From contig JAJKFL010000005.1 of the NCBI GenBank assembly GCA_021186555.1, positions 2,863,001 through 2,927,000 on the forward strand: a stretch of DNA of 64,000 bases, written 5' to 3'. Under the pieces are notes generated by a model. The model did not search any database and was not told where the DNA came from. It worked only from the letters and a program-made list of their open reading frames with translations. A program made the position numbers and the translations under genes. Below are positions 1 to 9,662 of this stretch, in pieces (position 1 is the stretch's first letter; each line of letters opens with the position of its first letter). Source of the DNA: Reticulitermes speratus. Lineage: Eukaryota; Arthropoda; Insecta; Blattodea; Rhinotermitidae.

Positions 1-464
1 AATAACTGTGCACTTCGCAAACAGCCTGTTCACATAACAACTTCTCCGTCAACGCGTACTCATAGGCGGATCAGACAGTCAATCGAGTTCTATGTGATAA
101 GTGAGCAGAGATTCTGTGATAAACCGGTATTTGCACCAAGGACCATATATGAATGAGTCGTGGTAACGGTACAAGACGACACTTCCTAAACACTGCCGAT
201 TCCTCTGACGTGTCACAAGTACGAAGTCAGGTGGAAAAGAACAAGTGGACAACATTTGTCCAAGTGCAGCCTTCCCACGACGTGACAAGTATCCAAAAGT
301 GACAAACGGTTGCCAAATATACCACTACTGTTTTAGTTAAGTTCCAGTACCTTTTATTAGCAACTGCATCGCATCGTTTATCTTCATCGACAGTGACCGA
401 CTAAATCAAAACCTGCGTCTCATTAGTGTGGTGTTTGTTTTCGTTCCATTAATACCTTCCCTAG
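1..464. other. No gene or repeat recognised
   Basis: No open frame with recognisable protein features, no tandem repeat and no tRNA-like boxes are visible. The short minus-strand frame of 69 codons at 79-288 resembles no family I know and is probably chance. Confidence 0.5.
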
Positions 465-465
465 C

Positions 466-717
466 CGATCGCAGTGACCGCGCGGTCTAAGGCGTGGGTC
501 TGCGGCCGCTCGCTTACTGGGATTGTGGGTTCGAATCCCACCGGGGGCATGGATGTCTGTCTGTTGTGAGTGTTGTGTGTTGTCAGGTAGAGGTCTCTGC
601 GACGGGCTGATCACTCGTCCAGAGGAGTCCTACCGAGTGTGGTGTGTCTCAAATGTGATCGTGAAGCGTCGTAAAATGAGGCGGCCTAGGCCCCAACGGG
701 GCTGTCGCGCCATGGGA
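466..717 (+). mobile_element. SINE family B copy
   Basis: The tRNA-derived head has a Leu/Ser-like box A (GACCGCGCGGTCTAAGG) and a box B (GGTTCGAATCC). A body of about 170 bp follows with the family landmarks GATGTCTGTCTGTTGTGAG, CCAGAGGAGTCCTACCGAG and a GC-rich end near GGGGCTGTCGCGCCATGG. It is transcribed by Pol III in principle and copied by a LINE reverse transcriptase in trans, which is established for SINEs. It is the left arm of a large inverted repeat with the next copy. Small open frames here are by-products. Confidence 0.9.
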
Positions 718-732
718 CGAAGATTTTTTTCC

Positions 733-983
733 TCAATGGCTCGACAGCCCCTTTGGGGCCTAGGCCGCCTCATTTTACGACGCTTCACGATCACATCTGA
801 GACACACCACACTCGGTAGGACTCCTCTGGACGAGTGATCAGCCCGTCGCAGAGACCTCTACCTGAAAACACACAATACTCACAACAGACAGACATCCAT
901 GCCCCCGGTGGGATTCGAACCCACGATCCTAGTAAGCGAGCGACCGAAGACCCACGCCTTAGACCGCACGGCCACTGGGATCG
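733..983 (-). mobile_element. SINE family B copy, inverted partner
   Basis: This is the reverse complement of the copy at 466-717. It carries box B (GGATTCGAACC on the plus strand at about 910) and ends at the tRNA-like head near 983. Both copies share the uncommon variant CGTCGTAAAATGAGGCGG before the tail, so they are close relatives. The tails face each other across roughly 15 bp. Confidence 0.9.
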
Positions 984-1190
984 TCGAAGAAGAATATTCA
1001 CCCTAAACCAATCTCTTCGTTGTACAGAGTGCCTAGAAACTACAAATAATCCCTAGAAGTATAAAATAAATGAACGCCGTAAATCAACATCTCACCCAAA
1101 CTGTCAGGTACTCATATAATGCCTAGGAACTGCACACAACGCCTGAATTTCATACCAAGCCTATATAACAGGAGCATCAAGACACACTCC

Positions 1191-1326
1191 TTACTTTATC
1201 TGACAAATCGTCTGTCACTTTCTGCAGCTACTCGGCTGCTCGTGTTGGGTGCTCGGCCGGGATACTTTCATACGATAAACGAGCCGACAGGAAGTGGCAA
1301 CCGACAGATATCAGATACAATAATGA
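1191..1326. mobile_element. Short inverted-repeat element (MITE family M1)
   Basis: The left end TTTATCTGACAAATCGTCTG and the reverse complement of the right end near 1300-1326 form imperfect terminal inverted repeats. A second, better preserved copy lies at 7361-7510. No coding capacity is seen and the superfamily is not clear to me. Confidence 0.6.
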
Positions 1327-1860
1327 CGCTATATACCTGCATCCATAACATGCAACCAATGCAAATATCAATGAAAAAGTATGCAAATTACATGGCACTG
1401 TCGTTCACGGGTACACAGTTCAATCAAGCGGTGCACTAGACTTTGGCAGTGACTATTCAGCACTGTATGCTACGGGGAATAAAACCATTTTAACGGGTTT
1501 GTCTTACAGCCAAGTTAAATACAAGTAAGGTAAGCAAATCCGGAATCACACGGTAACTGATGGATAAACAAAAAAAAAACCAGCAATTTATATCAGCCAT
1601 ATAACGTGTTCCCTATTGAAGCCAGAACACATGGTTGTAACTGCTACAAAGCGAGGAAGCAACCACGCACAACATCCATGTAAACGGGATACGAACTTCA
1701 CATAACATCACTGCAATTCTACAGAAACATATGCTATCACTGTTAACACAACTTTATTACTGTATATGTTATACGGTGTTATGAATTACGACAACACTAC
1801 ACCGTACCGTACTGTAAGTTACGACAGCATACTTTATTCTATAATCACCGTGCATTTTTC
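1327..1860. other. No gene recognised
   Basis: AT-rich DNA without convincing coding, tandem or inverted structure. The open frame at 1119-1439 mostly overlaps the inverted-repeat element and is probably chance. Confidence 0.45.
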
Positions 1861-1862
1861 AC

Positions 1863-2085
1863 AATTATTGTTAAGTCACCAACTGAATGCACTATTTATA
1901 AATGCATTTATACAATGACCAATGTATAGACGTGTTTTTATACAAGCAAGTTTTACTGACACCCCTGAGGATGGCTTCATGAGGAAGCCGAAACATATGT
2001 AGGGTGTTTATCAAAATATTTTAAGGAACCATATAGTGTTTTCTAAAATAAATAGTGCATTCAGTTGGTGACTTAACAATAATTA
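1863..2085. mobile_element. Element with 37-bp inverted termini and hammerhead-like motif
   Basis: The segment 1863-1899 is repeated in reverse complement at 2049-2085 (AATTATTGTTAAGTCACC and its mirror). Near the right arm is CTGAGGA, a six-pair hairpin GGCTTC/GAAGCC and GAAAC. The same arrangement recurs at 19057 and 35373-35667. Such CCTGA...CGAAACATG segments are known from terminal parts of Penelope-like elements, so I read this as a short Penelope-like or related remnant. That assignment is inference. Confidence 0.55.
1965..1994 (+). other. Hammerhead-like core motif
   Basis: The order is CTGAGGA, one unpaired T, a GGCTTC/GAAGCC stem with a small loop, then GAAAC. A hammerhead core needs CUGANGA, helix II, GAAA and a cleavage triplet. 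The extra T before helix II and the lack of a clear helix III make catalytic activity doubtful. Confidence 0.35.
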
Positions 2086-2250
2086 CGACAGCATGTTTCG
2101 GCCTTTGATGTTGGCCATTTTCAAGCTAGTCACATACAGCAAGACAAGTAGACGAATTCAACCTTAAGAAGTCATAGATATCTAGATTTAAAATTTTCAT
2201 GGATCCTCTAAGGAAATGGCATCTCATTCCCTTTAACATTCATTTCATTC

Positions 2251-3028
2251 TGTAGTCTGTCTTTCGACAGGTCCGTAGCCTCTTCATTCTGTAGTCTGTC
2301 TTACGACAGGTCCGTAGCCTCCTCAATCTGTAGTCTGTCTTACGACAGGTCCGTAGCCTCTTGATTCTGTAGTCTGTCTTACGACAGGTCCGTAGCCTCT
2401 TCAATCTGTAGTCTGTCTTACAACAGGTCCGTAGCCTCTTCATTCTGTAGTCTGTCTTACGACAGGTCCGTAGCCTCTTCATTCTGTAGTCTGTCTTACG
2501 ACAGGTCCGTAGCCTCTTCATTCTGTAGTCTGTCTTACGACAGGTCCGTAGCCTCTTCATTCTGTAGTCTGTCTTACGACAGGTCCGTAGCCTCTTCATT
2601 CTGTAGTCTGTCTTACGACAGGTCCGTAGCCTCTTCATTCTGTAGTCTGTCTTACGACAGGTCCGTAGCCTCTTCATTCTGTAGTCTGTCTTACGTCAGG
2701 TCCGTAGCCTCCTCAATCTGTAGTCTGTCTTACGACAGGTCCGTAGCCTCTTCATTCTGTAGTCTGTCTTACGACAGGTCCGTAGCCTCCTCAATCTGTA
2801 GTCTGTCTTACGACAGGTCCGTAGCCTCTTCATTCTGTAGTCTGTCTTACGACAGGTCCGTAGCCTCTTCATTGTGTAATCTGTCTTACGACAGGTCCGT
2901 AGCCTCTTCATTCTGTAGTCTGTCTTACGACAGGTCCGTAGCCTCTTCATTCTGTAGTCTGTCTTACGACAGGTCCGTAGCCTCTTCATTCTGTCGCCTG
3001 TCTTACGACAGGTCCGTAGCCTTTTCCA
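2251..3028 (-). repeat. 39-bp minisatellite, about 20 units, derived from a LINE 3' end
   Basis: Units start every 39 bp with CTGTAGTCTGTCTTACGAC. Read on the minus strand, each unit contains AGGCTACGGACCTGTCGTAA followed by GACAGACTACAGAATGAAG. This is nearly identical to the last 40 bases of the LINE ORF at 17640-18086, including its stop codon. The array runs directly into more of the same LINE end at 3029-3075. The minus-strand open frames repeating the peptide KRLRTCRKTDYR are in a different frame from the LINE protein and are not evidence of a gene. Confidence 0.93.
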
Positions 3029-3076
3029 AAGCGAGTTCTCCACAGTGTGCGATCTAGTGCTTCCTCTTTCAATTTA
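3010..3076 (-). pseudogene. LINE family 2, 3' terminal fragment
   Basis: On the minus strand this encodes the C-terminal peptide seen at the end of the ORF at 17640-18086: EEALDRTLWRTRFGKGYGP and then the conserved VVRQ. It is the seed from which the adjacent 39-bp array expanded. Only about the last 30 codons remain. Confidence 0.8.
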
Positions 3077-3480
3077 ATTATTAATTTAACACATGTCTGT
3101 TTAAAGTACGTGTCCGTATTACAGTTTAGAATTTTCTCTTTGCCTTTTTTATACGCGAAGATGAATCACTTATGCACTGTTGTTAAGTTTAAATTGAAAC
3201 CACAAGGCTGAACAGAAATAATGCGACATATTTCAATCCAGTTTACACTTCAGATTCTTTCTTGAAGTGCGAATCCCACAATAGATTTTATTACTCCTGA
3301 GAGACGAACAGCGCGTCGCGCATGCGCATTGTACAGTTCGAAACGTCACGCGTTCAGGGAGCCATATGGTGCTATAAAATCAAGAACACATTTTACCCCG
3401 TTCTGCTGCCGAGCAAAGAAACCCCACAGTCACTGCCGTGTACGTGAGATTCATCTGGACTTCACATAGCGCTGCTCTTC
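3077..3480. other. No gene recognised
   Basis: AT-rich at first, then a CpG-containing stretch at 3300-3380 with the palindrome GCGCATGCGC at about 3318-3327 and a TATAAAA at 3373. These are the only promoter-like words and no gene follows them. Confidence 0.4.
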
Positions 3481-3489
3481 TGACCATTC

Positions 3490-3700
3490 AGGTCTTCTGG
3501 GATATCAAGCGGTGTCGCTGGACAAATGGTTCTCGGCGTTTCGAACGAACATGGCGCCTTCATCATCAAGGTTCAAGCAACCCAAGTCCAATCTTCTTGC
3601 ACTGTATGACCCTTCAAATCTCCGAAGGCACCATGTTCCTTCGAAACGTCGGGAACCACTCACCCAACGACACAGCGTCACACCCCAAAGACCTAAATCC
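3490..3700. repeat. Dispersed repeat with CGAAACGTCGG motif
   Basis: Translation gives VFWDIKRCRWTNGSRRFE, a peptide pattern that recurs at 6735-6870 (minus, FWDATPCHWAG) and 36905-37035 (plus, SWNETPCRWLSGYRRFG). The shared DNA includes a CCNACGTTTCGNAGG word or its complement. The pattern marks a degraded transposable element end, not a host protein. I do not recognise its superfamily. Confidence 0.45.
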
Positions 3701-3894
3701 TCATCACAGTATGCTTGTGCGATGCTTTTTTCCAATCACCCCTGCTCCTTCCATCTCTGCTCCCAGTTGCAGTAAACAGAAGTCACAGCATGTCCGCAAA
3801 CCCAGCAATTCGCCCTGTTATTGTCCGTACAGCAGATAATTGTGGGGCGAGTGGTAAACTTAGCGACCGGGGTGGCTACTTAGCATGAGATTAT

Positions 3895-4440
3895 TGGTAC
3901 CATGGTAACCATTCTAGCCATGGCAACCACAAGATGACAACCATGGTAACCATAGGAACACTGGTAAACATGGTAACCACGCTAGCCATGAGAACCACAA
4001 GACAGCAACCATGCCAACCACTGTAACCATAGGAACGCTGGTAACCATAATAAAAATGGTAACCATGCTAGCCATGGAAACCACACGACAGCAACCATGA
4101 CAACCATGGTAACCATAATAAAAATGGTAACCATGCTAGCCATGAGAACAAGACAGCAATTATGCCAACCATAAGAGTGGTAACCATGCTAGCCATGGAA
4201 ATCACAAGACAGTAACCATGGTAACCACAGGAAGTGGTAACCATGCTAGTCATGGAAACCACAAAACAACCATGCCAACCATGGTAACCATAGGAACACT
4301 GGTAAACAAGGTAACAATGCTAGCCATGAACCACAAGACAGCAACCATGCCAACCACTGTAACCATAGGAACACTGGTAACCATAAGAAAAGTAGCAACC
4401 ATGCTAGCCATGGGAACTACAAGACAGTAACATACTAAAC
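3895..4440. repeat. Irregular minisatellite rich in CCATGG and GCTAGCC
   Basis: Imperfect repeats of roughly 60-75 bp are built from the words GGTAACCATGCTAGCCATGG, AACCACAAGACAGCAACCATG and CCATAGGAACACTGGTAAC. Units vary in length and order, unlike the uniform arrays elsewhere in the window. Open frames on both strands follow from the repeat. Confidence 0.85.
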
Positions 4441-4539
4441 ACGGTAACCACAGGACATTTGTGACCTTGGTAACCTCAGTAATAACTGGCGACCTTAGTA
4501 ACGAAAAGTCATAAATATGCATTGATCTTCACGCAAAGT

Positions 4540-4715
4540 TATCTTACTTCTGGCCTATTCTAACGAAAATTGGGATGTGTAGACAAATTTTCGTGAAAAC
4601 CCCTATACCAAGCTTAAGTAAAATCATTCCGACGGGAGTCGGAGTTGTTCCATGCGGACAGACGAACAGACACGACGAAGCTAACAGTCGCTTTTCACAA
4701 CAGCTTTGCGAAAGC
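4540..4715 (-). mobile_element. Module X copy, diverged
   Basis: On the minus strand it reads through GCGAAAGC..., TGTCTGTTCGTCTGTCCGCA and TGGAACAACTCCGACTCCCG, the landmarks of module X at 22364-22862 and 27415-27910. No open frame is present. Confidence 0.6.
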
Positions 4716-5149
4716 GCGCAGAAAACAGCTGGTCAGCTTTAAATGTCGACATTCGACATGGCAGAGGAGCAAACGTTTTCTGACAGTACAGTAAATATAC
4801 GAACACAAAAACCACAGTGTGCCATTCTGACACATATGCCACTAGAAGCGTGGAACTTATTATTTACTCAATAATATAAGAGTTCCAAATACGCCACAAT
4901 ACTAAATGTAACTTCAGTGTCAAACAGCATTAAATGTGCAACCTGCCGGTCTCACTGACAGTTCAACAAAACAGTGTCAGAATACCTAGACTGCTAGGGA
5001 GAAAGCGGATCAGCATAAGACTGTCGGGACACGCAAGACATTCACCGAAAACAACGCACAGGCCTGCAAAATTTTAGTCAGAATCCTTGAATAAGAAATA
5101 CCGCTCGACTAACTGAGCTACTCTGAAACCCTCTCATCCACCGGAACGT
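4716..5149. other. No gene recognised
   Basis: No repeat structure, tRNA-like boxes or coding signal could be identified. Confidence 0.4.
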
Positions 5150-5375
5150 GGCAAGGCCTTTAAAGACGAACATTACTATAAAATGTGTCGTACCGCGCAG
5201 GAAACACACTCCGGCTCGGTTATAAAAATCACTCAGTTAATGTTGTACAAGGAAACAGACTCTGTTCTGAGATCCATACAAAACTCACAAAGGCGCTCTG
5301 TGGACAGTGTCTAATTTTTTTAATGTAAACCTCGTGGTACATATAGAAACCACTAGGCCTTAAATGGTCAATGCG
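5150..5375 (+). mobile_element. Single-unit copy of the 114-bp element
   Basis: One diverged unit (GTACCGCGCAGGAAACACAC to GATCCATACAAAACTCACAA) is flanked by the same left CCTTTAAA and right GGTACATATAGAAACCACTA ends that bound the large arrays at 21230-21770 and 25495-27036. This copy shows that the element existed with one unit, so the arrays are expansions inside it. Confidence 0.75.
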
Positions 5376-5618
5376 TGTTATATGAACTTAATATTATGTG
5401 TTATATGAACTTAATATTATGTGTTATATGGTATCTCATCCTTTAGGGAAAAAAATGTCACGAGGCCTAAATGAGCTTTCACGAGATATGACGTCATATG
5501 TATATCAATGCTCAGACCAACCCTGCTTCCATCATCAGGGTAAACGAATGAGCCTATCACTTCTCTGCGAGCCACGCAACATACCAACATTCATCCAGTC
5601 ATACAAGTACCAGTACGT

Positions 5619-5642
5619 AACTAACTAACTAACTAACTAACT
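5619..5642 (-). repeat. (TTAG)n tail of LINE family 1
   Basis: Six CTAA units on the plus strand directly abut the LINE 3' end. The same tail is found at the copy near 52650, so it is part of the element and not a chance microsatellite. Confidence 0.8.
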
Positions 5643-6085
5643 CCATGGAGCACAGTTCTTCTTGACAAGCAAACAGGTCGTCAGCTAGTCAAGAAATTCC
5701 CCGCGTTTTATGGAACACGAAGGTTCATTACCGAATTCACAACAGCCCGCCACCTGTCCCTATCCTGAGCCATATCAATCCAGTCCACGCCCTCCCATCC
5801 CACTTCTTGAAGATCCATTTTAATATTATCCTTACATCTACGCCTGGGTCTTCCAAGTGGTCTCCTTCCCTCAGGTCTCCCCACCAAAACCCTGTATGCA
5901 CCTCTCCCCTCACCCATACGTGCCACATGCCCTGCCCACCTCATTTTTCTTGATTTGATCACCCGAATAATATTTGGTGATGAGTACAGATCATTAAGTT
6001 CCTCATTATGTAGTCTTCTCCACTCCCCTGTTACCTCGTCCCTCTTAGGCCCAAATATCCCCCTCAGCACAGTACGTATACGCGT
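5643..6085 (-). pseudogene. LINE family 1, 5'-truncated 3' end
   Basis: The minus-strand frame encodes the C-terminus of a non-LTR retrotransposon polyprotein: IFGPKRDEVTGEWRRLHNEE, then [35 protein letters not shown] and a final [16 protein letters not shown]. This C-terminal pattern is common among arthropod LINEs. The stop is at 5708 and a 3' UTR follows down to a (TTAG)n tail at 5619-5642. The endonuclease and reverse transcriptase are absent, as expected for 5' truncation. Fragments of the same family lie at 52639, 57215 and 62040. Confidence 0.85.
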
Positions 6086-6177
6086 TATAGCAAAGATAAA
6101 ACATTCATGCACACTTTACGGTATGCATGACACATTTAGACATCGGTTTTGATTGCTCACATATTCTGCCTAGGTAG

Positions 6178-6447
6178 ACGTAGAACGGTGACGTCATAAA
6201 GGCTTACAGGGAGAGGAGAGGTATAGCTCCACTCATTCCTAACCTCGGCACTAGATGGAGGCGAGTGATCAGTCCCACGCCCCAGCCGAATGACACCCGG
6301 TAACCATTTTACATGAGGCTGGATGGTACCCGGAGCTGGTCTGTGCGTTGTAGAGAACATAAAGTCTGTTGTTCCTCCTGGGAATCTAACCCCGGACCGT
6401 CCAGCCTTAACCACTATACCGACTGAGCTAACCCGGCCCCCACTCTC
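6178..6447 (-). mobile_element. SINE A-related copy, diverged
   Basis: The minus strand starts with a head containing GTTAGCTCAGTCGGTATAG and a box B close to GGGGTTAGATTCCC. A body follows with CTAGTGCCGAGGTTAGGAAT, GAGCTATACCTCTCC and a tail near 6180. It differs from family A in the middle, so it is a separate subfamily. Confidence 0.75.
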
Positions 6448-6734
6448 CATAGGTATTCTATATACTTCTAGAGAAATACCATCCAGAACACACGCTGATT
6501 TGCAAAAATTCTTAACATAAAGTACACTAACGAAAAACATGTGACACGAGTACTGCTAATGTCACATATCAAGGTAAACAGGATGATAAATGTGCGTCTA
6601 CAAAGCTACAGGACAGCTGAGGTCAGTTGAGATCAGCTGTCTGCCCCACGGACAATGCAGCATTTGAGGTTCTGGTAGCGGTGTTGCAGGCTGAAGACGC
6701 AAACCGTCTGCAAAGCGAGTCTTGCGTCGTTGAG

Positions 6735-6870
6735 CAAGTGGTTCCAGACGTTTCGAACGATCAATCAGTCCATTTTTCTTGGACTGCTTTAGCCTTAAGA
6801 TGGAATTTAAAAACCCTTTGACACGTCGCGAAATACCCGCCCAATGACACGGCGTCGCGTCCCAGAACAC
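6735..6870 (-). repeat. Dispersed repeat with GAAACGTC motif
   Basis: On the minus strand it has FWDATPCHWAG-type coding remnants, and TTCGAAACGTCTGG lies near 6745. It belongs with the repeats at 3490 and 36905. Confidence 0.4.
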
Positions 6871-7063
6871 CTCCCATATTCCAAAATTAAGAACCTATGA
6901 AACATCTGTGTATCATTTGTTCGTTAGAAAAGGATTTCCATCATCAAATACATTTATACAGTCAGTCGCCCTGCGTCAAATGTAGCTGGAAATTAATTTT
7001 AAAAAGTGGGGGAGTATATTAACTAAAAAAAACTTCGCCGATTTTTAAATAGTACATCGGCCA

Positions 7064-7314
7064 TTACCGATCCCGGTGGCCGCGCGGTCTAAGGCCCAGG
7101 TCTGCGGCCGTTCGCATGCTGGGATTGCGGGTTCGAATCCCGCCTAGGGCATGTATGTCTGTCTCTTGTGAGTGTTGTGTATTGTCAGGTAGAGATCTCT
7201 GCGACGGGCTGATCACTCGTCCAGAGGAGTCCTACCGAGTGTGGTGTGTCTGAGTGTGATCGAGGAGTCTCTTGGAGGAGGCCTAGGTCCACCAAGGTTG
7301 TCAAGCCATGACAG
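7064..7314 (+). mobile_element. SINE family B copy with target-site duplication
   Basis: The copy is flanked by ACATCGGCCA at 7054-7063 and 7315-7324. The head has box A (GGCCGCGCGGTCTAAGGC) and box B (GGTTCGAATCC). The duplication fixes both ends of the insertion and shows the tail GTTGTCAAGCCATGACAG. Confidence 0.92.
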
Positions 7315-7360
7315 ACATCGGCCAATACAAATCTTTAGACACTATCATAAAGAAGCATAG

Positions 7361-7510
7361 GGGTCATTATTTTATCCGACAACTATCGCTTGTCACTTGC
7401 CGCCGCTACTCTGCCGCGTGTATCGGCGGTTGGTTGAGTGGGCAATGTTAGTTCTATAAACGATCCTAGAGGAAGTGGTAACCGATAGTTGTTAAATAAA
7501 ATAATGATCC
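7361..7510. mobile_element. MITE family M1 copy
   Basis: The left end GGGTCATTATTTTATCCGAC and the right end, in reverse complement GGATCATTATTTTATTTAAC, pair for about 40 bp. The element is 150 bp and has no coding capacity. Its relative is at 1191-1326. Confidence 0.75.
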
Positions 7511-7984
7511 TACACAATTCTGCTACCACGGGCAACGAAAATGCTAACTGCTAATGTGAAAAGAGACAATACTCTGTCGCCTAATACCCAAAACCTCCCG
7601 GTCAGACACAACAGCTCAGAAGTCTGATGCAGTGATGCGGAATTGCCTGTAATGGCTGGCGTGCGGTGACAATCAGTACGGTTGAACGATGATTTGTAGC
7701 CTACTGACAGACGAACGTAACGCTTCTTGTGCCAGTCACTGACTACGGATCTCACACGAAGTAACGGACGTGTTACTTAAAACTGCACAGCCTTCACTTG
7801 CGGCCATTATATGAACATCACTACACCAGCACTTCGCTCTGCCTGTGGACAGTGCATCAGCCGTCATAAATAATGCACCAATCGGCAAGGTCTGCCGCAG
7901 ATGCCGAGCAGCCTACAGCTACAGTATAAAGCAGTACAAAGAACTGTGCTGTGTTCATGCTACAGCAACGGTGTTAGCGGTATA
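7511..7984. other. No gene recognised
   Basis: Nothing recognisable until the satellite starts. The 81-codon minus-strand frame at 7510-7755 has no identifiable features. Confidence 0.4.
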
Positions 7985-9335
7985 GTGTGCTGAGCTGTCG
8001 CAACTACGTGCCCACGTGTCTACATCTAATATAATAGTGTGTTGAGCTGTCGCAACTACGTGCCCACGTGTCTACATCTAATATAATAGTGTGCTGAGCT
8101 GTCGCAACTACGTGCCCACGTGTCTACATCTAATATAATAGTGTGCTGAGCTGTCGCAACTACGTGCCCACGTGTCTACATCTAATATAATAGTGTGCTG
8201 AGCTGTCGCAACTACGTGCCCACGTGTCTACATCTAATATAATAGTGTGTTGAGCTGTCGCAACTACGTGCCCACGTGTCTACATCTAATGTAAGTGTGC
8301 TGAGCTGTCGCAACTACGTGCCCACGTGTCTACATCTAATATAATAGTGTGCTGAGCTGTCGCAACTACGTGCCCACGTGTCTACATCTAATGTAATAGT
8401 GTGCTGAGCTGTCGCAACTACGTGCCCACGTGTCTACATCTAATGTAATAGTGTGCTGAGCTGTCGCAACTACGTGCCCACGTGTCTACATCTAATGTAA
8501 TAGTGTGCTGAGCTGTCGCAACTACGTGCCCACGTGTCTACATCTAATGTAATAGTGTGCTGAGCTGTCGCAACTACGTGCCCACGTGTCTACATCTAAT
8601 ATAATAGTGTGCTGAGCTGTCACAACTACGTGCCCACGTGTCTACATCTCATATAATAGTGTGCTGAGCTGTCGCAACTACGTGCCCACGTGTCTACATC
8701 TAATATAATAGTGTGCTGAGCTGTCGCAACTACGTGCCCACGTGTCTACATCTAATGTAATAGTGTGCTGAGCTGTCGCAACTACGTGCCCACGTGTCTA
8801 CATCTAATATAATAGTGTGCTGAGCTGTCGCAACTACGTGCCAGCGTGTCTACATCTAATATAATAGTGTGCTGAGCTGTCGCAACTACGTGCCCACGTG
8901 TCTACATCTAATATAATAGTGTGCTGAGCTGTCGCAACTACGTGCCCACGTGTCTACATCTAATATAATAGTGTGCTGAGCTGTCGCAACTACGTACCCA
9001 CGTGTCTACATCTAATATAATAGTGTGGTGAGCTGTCGCAACTACGTGCCCACGTGTCTACATCTAATATAATAGTGTGCTGAGCTGTCGCAACTACGTG
9101 CCCACGTGTCTACATCTAATATAATAGTGTGCTGAGCTGTCGCAACTACGTGCCCACGTGTCTACATCTAATATAATAGTGTGCTGAGCTGTCGCAACTA
9201 CGTGCCCACGTGTCTACATCTAATATAATAGTGTGCTGAGCTGTCGCAACTACGTGCCCACGTGTCTACATCTAATATAATAGTGTGCTGAGCTGTCGCA
9301 ACTACGTGCCCACGTGTCTACATCTAATATAATCT
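7985..9335 (+). repeat. 52-bp satellite, about 26 units
   Basis: The unit GTGTGCTGAGCTGTCGCAAC continues with TACGTGCCCACGTGTCTACA and TCTAATATAATA. Units differ by very few substitutions, such as ATATAA or ATGTAA near the end, and one unit has a 3-bp deletion near 8290. Each unit carries one CACGTG palindrome. Such homogeneity implies recent expansion or ongoing exchange. Confidence 0.97.
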
Positions 9336-9344
9336 GATATACAC

Positions 9345-9600
9345 ATAAGCCATACACCTATACCTATATCCACATTATACACACACCTACCCACCCACTA
9401 ACCATCTACACACCCACCCACCCACCCACCCGTCTAGCTTTACCCATCCCTGTATCTTACTCTCTTATCTATATATCTACCTGTATCTACATCCATCCAT
9501 GTACCTACCTAACTACGTACCTACCAACCCACATACCCATCCACCCAACTACCAACCAAGCCATCATCCAAACCTACCTACTTACCTATCTACCCACCCA
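9345..9600. repeat. Low-complexity CCCA/CCTA tract
   Basis: A strand bias toward C, A and T with repeated ACCCACCCA, CCTACCTA and CATCCATCC words. It separates the two satellites. Confidence 0.8.
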
Positions 9601-9662
9601 CAAATAACAAGGCATTTTAGGAGCCACGCAACATGCCACTCGTACTTCCCACTACTATATGA

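Larger units (their letters stand above)
466..983. repeat. Large inverted repeat made of two SINE B copies
   Basis: Two arms of about 250 bp match with only scattered substitutions and meet tail to tail around 718-732. A transcript across this site could fold into a long hairpin. That consequence is inference; the symmetry is seen directly. Confidence 0.85.

Noticed and set aside
630-1001. Open frames giving peptides such as WVRIPPGAWMSVCCE
   Set aside because: These are translations of SINE B heads and bodies and occur wherever the SINE does. They are not proteins.
2240-3043. Long minus-strand open frames repeating KRLRTCRKTDYR
   Set aside because: They lie in the 39-bp array and are out of frame with the LINE protein from which the array arose. 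They reflect 39 being a multiple of 3.
3301-3380. Promoter with an NRF1-like GCGCATGCGC word and TATAAAA
   Set aside because: No gene follows, and similar GCGCATGCGC words occur inside module X copies at about 22757 and 27808, so it is probably chance or repeat-derived.
5619-5642. Interstitial telomere repeat
   Set aside because: The unit is TTAG, not the insect TTAGG, and it is the tail of a LINE, as repeated at about 52650.
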